Assembly: GCA_949987565.1 (NCBI GenBank)
Contig: OX465121.1
Coordinates: forward strand, 7,886,774-7,950,773
Length of the DNA stretch: 64,000 nucleotides
From: Luidia sarsii
Lineage: Eukaryota > Echinodermata > Asteroidea > Paxillosida > Luidiidae
Direction of reading: 5' to 3'
Under the pieces are notes generated by a model. That model was not told the origin of the DNA and searched no databases. It was given only the letters and a program-made list of their open reading frames with translations. This document shows positions 33,262-46,388 of this stretch, one piece after another (position 1 is the first letter of the stretch; the number at the start of each line of letters is the position of its first letter). Position numbers and translations under genes: made by a program.

Positions 33262-33692
33262 GTGACCCGGCACAGCGACATGAGGAATATCCCACCAAAA
33301 CACTTTTCGAGTAAACAACGCCTGAAGTCAAAGTATCTTCTCAATTCGATAACAAAAGTTTGTGGTATTTTCGGAAACTTAATGTATTGGAGGATATTAT
33401 GTCCAAAGGATTTTTCCGAAATCCGTCTCTAAATGTTGAAAAAACGAGGATTTCGGGGAGTGTTTGTGTACTGTTTTCATAAAAATGTAAAGTTCCTGCC
33501 TTTTTGAATGGCTGCTATATTGTGTCTGGTACCAAATGAACGAGCGAAGTCCCCTTGTACTATTTACAACAAAGTTCACACGGAAATAATTTTGATATCA
33601 TTTGAAAGCTAATGGTATACTCCTTCACATCATTAGAAAATCTGAAAATCTCAAAAGTGGGGGTTATTCCTCATTATGCTGTGCCGGGTCAC
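33262..33692 (+). mobile_element. Family A MITE, long form
   Basis: 431 bp, flanked by ATAT on both sides. A deletion of about 25 bp in the centre removes the CGCTTTCGAGGAGTTAG block present in other long copies. Confidence 0.9.
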
Positions 33693-34285
33693 ATATGGCT
33701 TGATTCGTACCATGTCCGATCTTCTTTTTTTTGTTTTTATATTTAAAATTGGCTGCTTAAAATGTTCTTTTAGGTTTACCTCAAAAAAAGTGGGTTTGTT
33801 ATTTTCCTAAACCGTTTTACTACTCATTTCGGGGTCACAGTCATCTACTTCCGCAGCCAACCCTTACCGCGGTTTCGGCCCGAAATACTCAAATTTCCAC
33901 GAGGTTCTAATCGTTCAACCCCTGGGCTATCTTATGGCTTTCAGTCTAACTCGGATCCAAACCATCCCGAGCCCGCCCTCTATATCCAACTCGGACCCAC
34001 CGTAAACTGTAATTGCCCGACTCATAATAATTATAATTTGCCAGAATCATCAAAAATGGATTCTTAAGAAATCTTCTCCCATCGTATGCATCTGTTATCG
34101 TGCAAAGAAGTAGCTGATCAGATTCCAAACACTCCTTCTGAAGTGCTGCGTGCTCATTTCATAAAACTCATTAATTTTCATAAAATCTTGTGCAAACGTG
34201 TATTTAGCTAGCGGCAAGCAGCCTCGTGAATAAACGGCTTACAGAAACGACGTCATACCAGTTTAGATAGGCCCATAATTATTCG
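33693..34285. other. Intergenic, upstream of a TATA box
   Basis: No repeats or exons recognised. CGACGTCAT, a near match to a CRE, lies about 40 bp before the TATA box at 34286. Confidence 0.4.
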
Positions 34286-34320
34286 TATAAAAGGGGAATA
34301 TAACAAGCACAGCTCACACA
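34286..34320 (+). promoter_or_regulatory. Strong TATA core promoter candidate
   Basis: TATAAAAGG at 34286-34294 is followed about 26-30 bases later by CTCACACAG, a plausible initiator. It points rightwards into the region thought to be the GATA 3' UTR, so any product would be antisense to it. No open frame follows. A chance match in AT-rich DNA is possible. Confidence 0.35.
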
Positions 34321-34349
34321 GTATTCACAACACAAAGGAAATCCGGACG

Positions 34350-37105
34350 GATATGTTTTTTTTTTTATAATCCTTTATTAAATTATAATAATTAAGGCAA
34401 CATAGATAAAGGCAATCATTCAATAAAAACACAATCTTTCTTTATTTTTTGGGCGTTTCGTTCTTTTCTCTTTTTTTTTAATATTTTTTTTTTTCGTCAT
34501 TGGAGCACCTCTTTTTGGAAGTCCAAAAAAACCCAATATACTTCGCCGCGATCAGAATAGTATACACGTGATTTATATCAATCTCTCTAAACACGTAGAA
34601 ACTCATTGCAGTGACTACTAGTTGATCTAACCACACATTTCTTTTTCACCTCGCTAGTTACACAATCATCAAAAACTGGATGCCGGTCGTGAGGCTCGAC
34701 TCTCCCACTGGCAATCCACAAACGATTCCGTCGAAACTATAAGTGTAAAGTGTAAAGTGTAAAATTGTTATGAAGATACAATTCAAGTTATATCGTCTAA
34801 CCATAGACTTTCAAAATCAAACAAGAGAATAGTACGATGCCCGTATTGGATTTTTTTTTTTGGCGGTGTCGAAATAAGAAAACACTAACATTCAATTTGA
34901 GCTTAAACAAGTGATCTAAATAATTTGATAATGCATTATATTTTACAATGAACGTGTGCTTTGGCTTACAAACTGATTGGTTTTTTTTTGGCCACCTTTG
35001 AAAAGCTAACCCGAGTTTGAAAACAAATCTTACATTTTTGGGGGAGATTAAACCCTCTTGATGATTTTAAGTACAAAGCAATAGATTGCCTTTCTGCAAT
35101 GGGAAAATCGGGTGTGTTACAAGACCACCCGTTATTGACCCGTGGTTGGCGGAACGTGACGGCGGAGTGATTCCGTAAATGACTCGGATCACCTCGTGGG
35201 GCGTGACTGGTGCACCTTCAATATTACCGTACAATTCCCAGATGCGGAAAGAGCTTCATAGCGTGAGTAACGATTCACGGAAATAAAAAGTACTAAAATA
35301 CAGACGTTAAAACGAATTTACTTAAACACACCGATGATGTCCTGATTCAACTACGGTACCTCAGCGCCCCCCCCAAAAAAAAAATGAAAATCAAAAATCA
35401 AAAAAACCAAAAAAGAGAAAAATGTCAACAATCACGATGAGTGAATTAACTGGCGAAATATTTACGTAATATCTGTCCATTGCACTAAAACAATCGCATC
35501 AATCCAGTCTAATTAGTGAAATTACTTATTCCCGGCCTGAAGTGCTCGCTTAACGATCTACAACCTGCAATTTTCAGAAAGGCAAGATCAGTCTCTCAAT
35601 GGATGGGGGAGCCGAGGGGAGGGGGGGTGGGGAGTTCTTGAGTTACCGACAAATCCTACCGGGACAATAACGCAAGGCTCACCACCGTGCGTGCACTGAC
35701 GGAATTTCCCTTTCCGTCGTGGTGTGCTAGGAATTATAGTCCTTTTTTGGGGGGGTTCCCTGCCAGAGTTCTCGCTTAACTGAACGGATTTTCCCGAGGC
35801 CCAAGTCGCTGATTTTCCCTCGAGTCGAGTCCCAAATCCCTGTCCCATCCTCACCATCCCAGATTTTTCCACAGAAAAAAAGAATCAATAAATTAATATC
35901 ATCACGTTCCACTCGCATTTTTTCTTACAGTATAATACTTTTGTTTTGTTCAAAATAGTTTCCTTTGCCGTACATTACAGTACTAATATCACGATTGTCT
36001 TAGGTTACGTTAACTCTTCATTTCTCAGGCTATAATAACAAACAAACAAAAGTAAGCGGTCACTATTTACAATATCGTCGTTAAAAATTCGTAAACATCT
36101 TTGGTTTTTTGTCTAGAGTTGTATACAATAGTTTGGCTAACAGCTGTATGGCGTAGCGCCCTCATGCGTTCAAATATAGTAAGGCACTTTTCTTTGGACA
36201 ACATTCTTTGGACTGAAGCTTTTATCAACGAGAAATGGAAGATCTTTTTTACAAACTTTGGTGGTTCACGTAATTCTTATGCTTATACCTTTGAATTAAA
36301 ACAAAGAAAGGAAGGCACTCTGATTTTTCAACATTTTCAGTTCGGTTTCGGTTAAATTTAACGGCGATTATTTTTTTCTGATTATTCTCACTTCAAAATT
36401 GCAACACTTTTCCATGTGAAAGAAACTCCAAGTCAATCACTAACCGAATAAATCTTATATTGCATTTAAAAAAACACAACTACGAGGAGGTCTGTCATCG
36501 GTACGGACCTGTCAGCCGGTTTCCGGGCAGACACTATTCGAATCTGCAATTAATTATGCACGAGGTGAATGGCTTCTGAGCAGGCGCACGCAATCGACCA
36601 TCATGAATAATGCAAATCAATGGTAATCGTCCTCATGAATAATCATGATGGGTGCGCAGCACGGTAAGCTTTGGTTGACCAATACTCTTACCAGTAGATG
36701 TAGGTCCATCTTTTTTCTTTCTTTTTTTATTCCCCGACCTTTTTTTACAGTGTGGTCGTGTTCAGGCGGTCTGTTCTCCGCGCGCGAACCCTTGGTTCTC
36801 AGCGCTCGAACCCGCATGAAAACGACCACAAGAACACTGTACTCGGATACAGGATCACACGCGCACCTCTCCGCTCCTCAGGGTTGTTGAACGAACAAGC
36901 CGAGAGAAAACGCGCGCACCCGAACTCGACCTCCGAAACAATTCTGACCCACGCAACCAGACAGACGAGGATTGGGTCGACCCAAAAAATACTCTCAACG
37001 GTAGATTTTTGTTTTGATCTTGGTTTTTCATTCCCCAAGAGTGTGCGCCTGACACTATAGAAAGAGCAGACTGGGTGGGTAGGTTCAGAGATGTGCGTAA
37101 CCTTT
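34350..37105 (-). other. gata4/5/6: Probable long 3' UTR of the GATA gene
   Basis: Follows the GATA stop codon on the - strand. Unlike almost all neighbouring intergenic DNA it contains none of the interspersed families, and it is AT-rich with many short A/T runs. AATAAA on the - strand (TTTATT on +) occurs at 34441-34446 and 34374-34379, near the point where repeat-rich sequence resumes. The octamer ATGCAAAT occurs near 36610 between two ATGAATAAT motifs. UTR status is inferred from position and repeat absence only. Confidence 0.45.
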
Positions 37106-37367
37106 TTAATCGGAGGACACGGCCGAGGCGATGCTATCGGTGTCCAGGGACACGGCCACGGCGGTGGGCGGGGACGGGTTGACGCCGGCGAAGAGCGTGT
37201 GCGCGGCCGCCTGGGCCACCGCCGCCGACGGCAGCGGGCCGGCGACGTGCCCGGCCCCGCTGCCCTGCTCCGAGCCCACGGGGCTCAGGTGGCTGAGCGG
37301 GCTGTGGCCGGTCGACGAGCCTCCCCCGGACGACAGGAGCCGGCCGGTGTGGCCGTTGCCCGCCGCT

Positions 37368-37406
<39 letters not shown>

Positions 37407-37573
37407 TGCTGGTGTTGTTGCTGCTGGTGTTGCTGCTGCTGGTGTTGGTGGGTCTGGTCGAGGTGGTGGTGCGGGTTGTGGGTGGTCCCGAGCCGGGCCG
37501 CGTTGGCCAGGCCTGGTAGGGACATGTGGCCGGGCATGGTGGGGTGGATCCCGTAGCTGAAGGACGGTTCCAT
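37106..37573 (-). CDS. gata4/5/6: GATA last coding exon, polyglutamine tract
   Basis: 155 codons and TAA (37108-37106). Begins [19 protein letters not shown] after acceptor CACCCGTAG, phase 0. A His/Gln block ends in a run of about 15 glutamines, ten of them consecutive CAG codons (37372-37401). The end is Ser/Ala/Val-rich ([12 protein letters not shown]). Acts presumably as a transactivation region; no conserved domain. Confidence 0.9.
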
Positions 37574-40124
37574 CTACGGGTGCAATACAATGACGAAAAG
37601 GAAAATCAGACTAGGCCTCTGAAGAGCAAGGGCAAAATATCTAGAGAGCCAGAGAGCAGGAGAGCTAGAGAGCTAGATAACTAAAGAGCCAAAGAGCTAG
37701 AGAACTACAAAACTAAAGAGCCAAAGAGCTACAGAACTAAAGAGCCAAAGAGCTATAGAACTAAAGAGCCAAAAAGCTACAGAGCTAGAGAACTAAAGAG
37801 CCAAAGAGTTAGAGAGCTACAGAACTAAAGAGCCAAAGAGCTAGATAGCTACAGAACCAAAGAGCCGAAGAGCTACAGAACCAAAGAGCCGAAGAGCTAC
37901 AGAACTAAAGAGCCAAAGAGCTAGAGAGCTACAGAACTAAAGAGCCAAAGAGCTAGATAGCTACAGAACCAAAGAGCCGAAGAGCTACAGAACTAAAGAG
38001 CCAAAGAGCTACAGAACTAAAGAGCCGAAGAGCTAGAGAGCTACAGAACCAAGAGCTATCTATAAAGAAAACTAGAAAGCTGAAGAGCTAAATAACCAAA
38101 GAGCTAGAGATCTACGGACCTACAGAGCTAAGGAGCTACCTAGAGAGCTGAAGAGCTAAAGAACCAAAGAAAACCAGTAAAGCTCTAAAGACCCAAAGAG
38201 GTACGGAGCCAAATAGTCCAAATTACAAACACCTTCAGAGGGGAAACGGACCTTGATGGAAGGGCTGTGCATAGTCGTGGGCGGCAGCGAGGCGCTGAGC
38301 TGTGGGTGGGCGTCTTTGGGCGACTTGGGCGTGGCCGACTGCTGCTGCTGGCCGTTCACCTGCTGCTGTTGCTGCTGCTTGGACGAGCCCTTGGGCTTGC
38401 GCTTGCGCGTTTGGATGCCGTCCTTCTTCATCGCTAGAGGGCGGTTGACCTGTGATATGGCAAAATGAACAGAAACTCGTTACGATCAGTCTACAACGCG
38501 GGCATAACCTGAGACCTGAACGACTTGAACGGGGGTCATTAGGCTACGTCATTCCTGCGATATACACGGGTGTATGTTCACATGTACATGTACATGTATG
38601 TACATGTAGGTTACAGATACCATACATACACGGACAAACACGTATGAAGACTTACTCTTATATGAACTTTGAACTTTCTCCTAATGTATATAATTCAATG
38701 GCTAACTTCTTATTCACAGTAATGGTTATTTTTGAGTTTTTTTTTCTCTAGGATGAACCGGTCCATTTGATGATATCTCAACACAATGCTTTATTGCCCT
38801 CTTGAGTGTTCATGGGAGGACAGCTACGTTTTTCAACTTCAAGAGGGAAAATCCAGGGATGCTGTTGGGTTCAGGCTAAAATGGAAAGTGTATCGTGTGA
38901 ACCACCCCCCAGTCTGGTGTAAGAGCCTGTTTTGAGCACAGAGGAAGGTTTGAGGTTGTACTGCCACCCGCGGACAAATCCCTTGATCCCCTCGCCTGAT
39001 CCCGCGCCCCGCCAACAAGGCAAGCCCCCGCCGAGCCCGCCCGGCGGCGTCTTGAGGGGGGCGCCAGCCGCTGATCCACGGTCGGGGTCCGGGGCTCCGT
39101 GAGAGCGACGCCCGTAGCCGAGCCGTCCGGTGGCTTCCATCACCCCTCCCCCCCCCCCACTGAACTGATACGACCCAATCGCCAGCATGCCGTCGTCCGG
39201 TCCCATTCCAAGGCGTGGGAAGCATATAAGCGTCACGACGTATGTCACTTAACCACCGTGGCTAAGCTATAAGTGCGCATGCGCGAAACCAGGTCTTGCT
39301 GAGGCCTCCCCCATTCATTCATTCATTCATTTCTCAGGTAGTTACAGGCACAAGCACGAAACAACCCTAACCCTTATCCTAATCCTAACTCTAACAACCC
39401 TAATCCTGAACCTAACCCTAATCCTGAACCTAACCCTAATCCTAATCCTAACTCTATCAGTAACGCTAACCCAACCCGAACTGTAACTCTAACCGTAACC
39501 ATAACCCTAACCGTAGCGCCCTAAGCCTAACCTACGCTGGTTTACAAAACGCGTCCTTGTATAGTCCCCACAATTTACGGGGTACCAGCATGGCTCAACG
39601 ACGGTGGTTAAGCGTCATATGTCGGTCCTGTTATAATGGGCGTGGACCTTTTTCACGTGACGTCATGCAGGACCGCCTTACAATGGCAGCGCACAGTGTA
39701 AACATCAGTTGTACCATTATAGTTGTGCGTACACTTTCCGTAAAAAAGCGGTCCAACGTGACGGCAGTTCTTTTGTTTGGTCACGTGGGTGAAAAAGGTC
39801 TGCACGGTTACTGGGGGTCACTATTCACTAACCAAGACCAGACACAATTCAACCCGCCAAGCTTCCCGAACTAAACTGTGATATTGTCTGCCCATACAAA
39901 TTACCACGTCTTTATACTGACAGCAAGGAGGCACTGCTGACAGCCTCTCTATCGACCTCCAGATACCGTGTCTCGTATACGATCCCCTTTGGTAATGTGC
40001 CTGTAATGGCTTCGTGTAATGGCTTCGGGACGACGACATCGATGTTGGTGAACCTGGATTTGACAGCCGACGCTACCCAAATGCCCCTTCCATCCTTCGT
40101 CCTCTCAACCGTCTTTCAGCTTTC

Positions 40125-40165
<41 letters not shown>

Positions 40166-40693
40166 TCCCTCTCTCCCCTTTCGCCCCTTCTCTTCCCCTC
40201 TCTTTCACTCTCCCTCTCCTCTCTTCCCTCCTTTCTCCTGCTCTGTGTCTATCTCTCCCTCTCTGTCTCTCCTCGCTGTGTCTACCTCTGTGTGTCTGTC
40301 TCTCTCCCCCTTCTCCGCTCTCCCTGCCCTCCCCTCCTCCCCTCTCTTTCCAGAAGATTGCGCCCCTCACTTTGAACCCGGGCCAAACCACAAGCACCTC
40401 TGCCACTGCGCTGACAAACAGAATCTCCGCCCGTTTGACGACCAACGCCCCCTGACAGATTTACGACAGGGGGGCATTTCCGAATGGATCGCTATTTATT
40501 ATATCTCTGCTCCTTCTCTCTATCTCTCCCTCCCTCTCTCTTCCTCTCTCTCTTTCTCTTTCTCTTCCTCTCTCTCCCTCGCTCTCTCTCCTCTCTCTCT
40601 CCTTCTCTCTCTCTCCTTCTCTCTCTCTCCATCTCTCTCTCTCTCCCTCTCTCTCTCTTTCTCTTCATCTCTCTCCCTCTCTCTCCCTCTCTC

Positions 40694-40747
<54 letters not shown>

Positions 40748-43700
40748 CCCTTCTCTCTCTCTCTCTCTCTCTCTTTCTCTTTCTCTTCCTCTCTCTCCCT
40801 CTCTCCCTCCTCTCTCTGTCACACACACACACACCCTCCAAAACCAAAATGCGTTCCCGACCACTTGAAGGACCGATATGTGACGGATTAACGACTTACG
40901 TACTGCGTCCTGCGCGGGATGATTTACCGTCGCCTTTTTACGCAAGATTCAAGTGGTCCCTTTTTTCGGGCACCATTTAGGAAAATACCTGTCAAACTCA
41001 GACGGCGGACCTGCAGTTTTCGGGAAGCGGCGGGGTGGTGGGGGGGGGGGGGGGTGGTGGGTTGACCACGAGAACTCAAGTAAAAAAACCGACCACTCTA
41101 GAGCCTTCCCCTAGATCCGTCCACCGGTGGATTGTATACAATGGGTCTTTAAGTGCGACAGCGTCGCCCGTCAGCCAAGCGGCCGGGTTCGGGCAAGGGG
41201 TGGGCCCGCGCTTTGGCAGTGACAGATACCAGCGCACTCTCTCAAGGGGGGGGGGGGGGCGGGGGGGTGACGCTGGTCCCGTGGGTCCGGGGTCATACCA
41301 AGAGGTCACCGAGGTTGGTGAGTGGTGGGGTGGGGGACGTTGTTTATTGAAGCTAATCCTGAAGGAGTGGGGACGTTCCCTCATTTTTTTTTCCTTTCAC
41401 AATTTTTATAGGAAGGTTTGCGGTGACACCATGTACAAGGTCTCTTAAAGAAGAGGTGCGGATCTGAAAAGAACCTGAGTGGTAACTCGACGTTTCGACC
41501 CGTATGCTCTGGCCGTCATCAGGACTCGGGAGTGACGGCCAGAGCATACGGGTCGAAACGTCGAGTTACCACTCAGGTTCTTTTCAGAACCACACCTCTT
41601 CTTTAAGAGACCTTATACCCGGTGTCACCGCAAACCGTCCTATATTGATTCGCCCACCATGCAAAGCCTTCAGTCTTATTCAACAATTTTTATGGAGCGC
41701 TGGCAATGAGCTGAATGCCCCTACGGCCTACACACACACCTTTTCAATTTCTCTGAGCATTTTTTTCTGTCCTTGACTGTATTCTTATGAACCCATCATC
41801 CCTTTGCCTTTACAACGGAACCCATGCATGTAGTGCTGCCGGTGTCAGTCCGTTTCTATCGCTATCACTTATCGATTTAGAGCAAGTTGAAATATTGGCA
41901 TAGGACGCTTTTGACTGGACCGGGATTTGAGCCCGCAACCTCTGGTTTTGCTCTTCCCATCTGAGCTATCCGGCCCTTAGATGGTGACCTTCCCAAAAAT
42001 AGTAAATTCTTTGCCGGGGTGGGGCGCAAGTCAGAAGCGTTCAACCATAATTCATAACTGCCTCAATTGGGGTTTGAATTTAGCAGTGGCCCTGTGGCCA
42101 AATGACAGGTGGAATTATCTGGGGCCAGTTGAAGGCCATCCTTTATGCAGGGTTTGAATCTAGCAGTGGCCCTGTGGCCAAATCTCAGTTTGAAATTGTC
42201 CGTGGTCAGTTGAAGGCCACCCTAAAGTATAGGTTTATGCAGGGTTTGAATTTAGTCCGTGTCCGTGGCCAGTTGAAGGCCACCCTATAGTATAGGCTTA
42301 TGCAGGGTTTGGATTTAGCAGTGGCCCTGTGGCCAAATGGCAGGTGGAATTGTCTGGGGCCAGTTGAACTTGAAGGCCATCCTTTATGCAGGGTTTGAAT
42401 CTAGCAGTGGCCATGTGGCCAAATCACAGTTTGAAATTGTCCGTGGCCAGTTGAAGGCCACCCTATAGTATAGGCTTATGCAGGGTTTGGATTTAGCAGA
42501 GGCCCTGTGGCCGAATGGCAGGTGGAATTGCTGGGGGCCAATTGAAGGCCACGAACCTACGACTGGTTCGTACGACGTATACCCTTCCTCGATATGAAGT
42601 ACACCGGTACCGATACTCGGGCTGAGAGGAGTAAGAGAGTCTCGACTTACGCCGTGGAGTTTGTAGTAGAGACCGCAGGCGTTGCAGACCGGTTCGCCGT
42701 CTTTGTTACGACGCCACAGCGTGGTCGTAGTGGTGCGGCAATTGGCGCAGACGATCCCCTCTCGACGCGACCCGGATTGCTGCACAGGAATCGGACCCAA
42801 AGAGAAAAAAACCCACCACACACAGGTCAAAACGCGTGTCTACACTGTAAACAGGAACTGCACCTCATGCACTCCTGCAATGGCACATATCTGTCCCAGA
42901 ATCATGAACACTTGAGGCACCTATACTGTACTTAATGCACATGAAATACTGTAGCTCAAGCACATGTGGCATTGTAATCACTTGAGCAAAAGTCGGATGA
43001 GGTGCATGAAGTGCTTCATGTACAAGAACATCTCCCTATTTTACTGTACCTCAAGCACATGGAGTGAAAGTGAGCATCACCTCGTGCGTGTATCGTGCAC
43101 CACGTGTCTCAACATACTTCATCGATGTGCATGACGTGTGCACCGTTTAAAACTTTTCACAAGTGTGTCTATTACTTCGACCATACTTCAACGTGGAGTG
43201 CACATCTTTGTATACATGTGCAATGCGTGTTGAACACTGCACAGCGTAGGTCAAGATTATGACACCGTTGGTTGAAGGTACCACCTGGTACCATTAGTGG
43301 CCAACGAAACACCAAATGCTGGTTTATCCTGGTTAAAATCAATAGTACACTCCCGATCATTCTGATACAAAATCAAAGTGATGGGGAGACGATTTGGGCA
43401 AAATACGTTTTGTTCGAACTGCCTTCTTTTACATTTATAGAAACATTCCTTGCTCTATTGATAGAAACAACTGCGGGCGCTTGTTCAAGTGTAAGCTACT
43501 CGGAATGTGGTTCCGGAAATCTCGCAGGGCGGGTGGATTATCTATCGGGAGGAGAGGGCATTGGACTGTACTGTGGGCTGCGGTGGGCCCGGGGCCAGAC
43601 ACGAGGTTTGCGAGCCCGGAACCCAGACTATAGCCCCGTGAACTTCGGAGGGGGGGGGGTGGAACAAGATATAGGAAATGCGACACTGGCTCTGAGAGAT

Positions 43701-46353
43701 ACCAAGGTGACAACAGGCATGGGGATGTAGAATGCTGATAACATTAGTGTTAAAGGTGGAAATAATTTTTTTTTAAATGATCCAAACTAAAGCACAACAA
43801 AGTGGAAGGTTTTGCGGTGACATCATGTAGCACTTCTCTTTTTCAAGGAGGAGTGTGTGCCTCTTGAAAGATCCGGTAAGTCAACGTTTCGGGTAGTTTG
43901 TACTCTGATTGCAGACGGCTAGATTCCAACTGTCATCGCTGCTTATTTGCCCGACGAAAGAATCTTCCCCGCCCAGTGTGACCACCGGGGCGAGATGAGA
44001 ACGGTTCACTCCAGAGTACACACTACCCGAAACGTTGAGCTACCCGGCTCTTTTCAGAGCCCGCACTCCTTCTCGAAAAGAGAAGTGCTGACATTGTGTC
44101 ACCGCAAAAACCTTCCGCTTAGTGTTTCCAACGTGCAACCCCGTCAAGCCTTATCTAAAACATAACAAAGTAAGTTTCCTAAAACAGGAATAACCATAAC
44201 GTGAATGGAAGAATGGGGCTAATGTTATGTTTTCACACGCAGATCTCGAGATAAGTAAGATGAGACATATCTGTCGATTTCGAACCAAAAACAAACGGGA
44301 AAGGAGCCACAAGGCCCACCGGGCCACTGTCTGTAGGAATGCGACCGCCGGAGACCGTTTTGGCCAGAAACAAAATATGGGTTCATCTCAGCGCTCTGAG
44401 TTTTAGTTCACCACGATTTTAGTTCACCACTTTTGGTGTGTGGTATTAGTCTTTTTTTTTTTTTTAATACTGACAGCGTATTTCTGACAAGGATTAGTAC
44501 GCAGGAAAAAAAGACAACAGGCATGCACAATGCGGAAATTTGTCTCGATTTCCAATTGCTCTCCGAAATGGCCAAAAAAAAAATATATTAGTATCTACCA
44601 AAAGGAACAGAGCGGCTCTTTCCTCGTCCGAAAAAAGACTGAGTTACCAAGAACAGAAAATCCGAAATAAAACCAAACCGAAAAGAATGAGTAAGATCGC
44701 ACCACTGACTCTCCAAAGGTATAGGTTCTTACATTCATTGTATCAGTTTTCAATTGTTTTTATTTTTTTTTGGCGAGGGGTTGATATTATTCGTCTAGTT
44801 TCAGGGGAGAGGAAAATCTGAGAGCACTGAGATTAGGAGTCATTTTGTCTGCGGCCTTACCGGTCTCCAGCGGCGGTCCTTGTAGCGCTGAAGGCTTGGC
44901 TCGATGCCTTCCAGCGTGATGTCCATCCCCTTTTCACAGAGCTCCGTCAGGTCGTCCTGGCCAGGGGGAATGGGGGGGGGGGAGGTGGAGGGGTAGAGGG
45001 GTGATAGTAGTCGATCATTATCGGTTCGTTGGGTCTTCGGTTGGGTCGCCATTGGCGGTGTTGTTGGTGGTGTTGACGGTGTTCTTGATGACGGCGTTGA
45101 TAGAATTGGCTGTCGGGGGTGTGGATGGTGTTGTCCGGTGGTGTTTGCGGTGTGGCTGGTGTTGAATCTTGTCGGTGTCGGTTGTTGTCGATGGCGTGGG
45201 TGTCGGTGTTGTCGACAGGGGTGTCGGATCCGATGCTGTAGGTCTGTGTGTGTTGCTGGTGTCGGTGGCGTCGATGTCAGGGTATATGGGTCTTCCGGTG
45301 TCGGGGTTGTTGGTGACGTGTATGGGGGAAGGTGTTGTCGGTGATTGTGTCGGTGGTGTCGATGCTGCAGGTATGGGTCTTTCGGTGTCGGGGTTGTTGG
45401 TGACGTGTATGGGGGAAGGTGTTGTCGGTGATTGTGTCGGTGATGTCGATGCTGCAGGTATGGGTCTTTCGGTGTAGGGGTTGTTAATGAAATGACGTGT
45501 ATGGGGGAAGGTGTTGTCGGTGATTGTGTCGGTGGTGTCGATGCTGCAGGTATGGGTCTTTCGGTGTCGGAGTTGTTGATGACGTGTATGGGGAAAGGTG
45601 TTGTCGGTAATGTCGATGCTGCAGGTATGGGTCTTTCGGTGTCGGGGTTGTTGATGACGTGTACGGGGGGAAGGTGTTGTCGGTGGTGTCGATGTTCTTG
45701 ATACTGTAGATGCGGGTGTTGTCGACGGCGTTGGTGTTCTTGATGTTGGTGTTATTGGTGTCGTTCTTTGTAGTATTGTTGGTGTCGGTATTGGGCGCTG
45801 TTGATGGTGTCCCTGAAGTTAACGGTATCATCGGTGTATTTTGTGGGCGTTGTTTGTGTGCAACTGTGCATGTAGGTGGAGTTGGTACAGTTGTGATACC
45901 GGTACCGGTACTGTTTGTTTCAATGTCAGTTGTCTGTGTCGTTATTTTCACATCCACTACGACAGTCAGTGTCGTGTCCCTCGGCTGTGTCTTAATGTCG
46001 TGGTCATTACCGACACTGCCGGCACGCTATACATTTAGTTCAGTCTGTGGGTTTTTTATTATCGTTCTAGTTGGTTTTTTAATTTTAGGCGATATGTGGG
46101 CCAAACTGCGCTTTTCACTCCCAAACTCTCACCTCTCAGACAGTTTCTCATACGTCAAAATGATAAGAACCGTCGGCACGGCGTGCCCCCATTTTCTCGG
46201 TTCTCTCTGACAGCCGATCTAAAGGTCCCCTGTCTCAGTTATCGTCTCCGTTACGGGCGTGATATTACCCCCGACCCTCCCCGAGAATTCAGGCATGTAA
46301 TGTCCTCCCATCAATCAAAGCCACGCGCCTGCATGTACTCCGCCCCCCCCCCC

Positions 46354-46388
<35 letters not shown>

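Noticed and set aside
31253..37105. NEIL2 between FDFT1 and GATA, as in human
   Set aside because: No frame with the expected N-terminus or zinc-finger features was seen, and the interval holds repeats and probable UTR.
37091..37556. + strand frames rich in Leu, Cys or Ala over the GATA last exon
   Set aside because: Antisense shadows of the CAG-rich GATA exon, which is supported by splice phase and family sequence.
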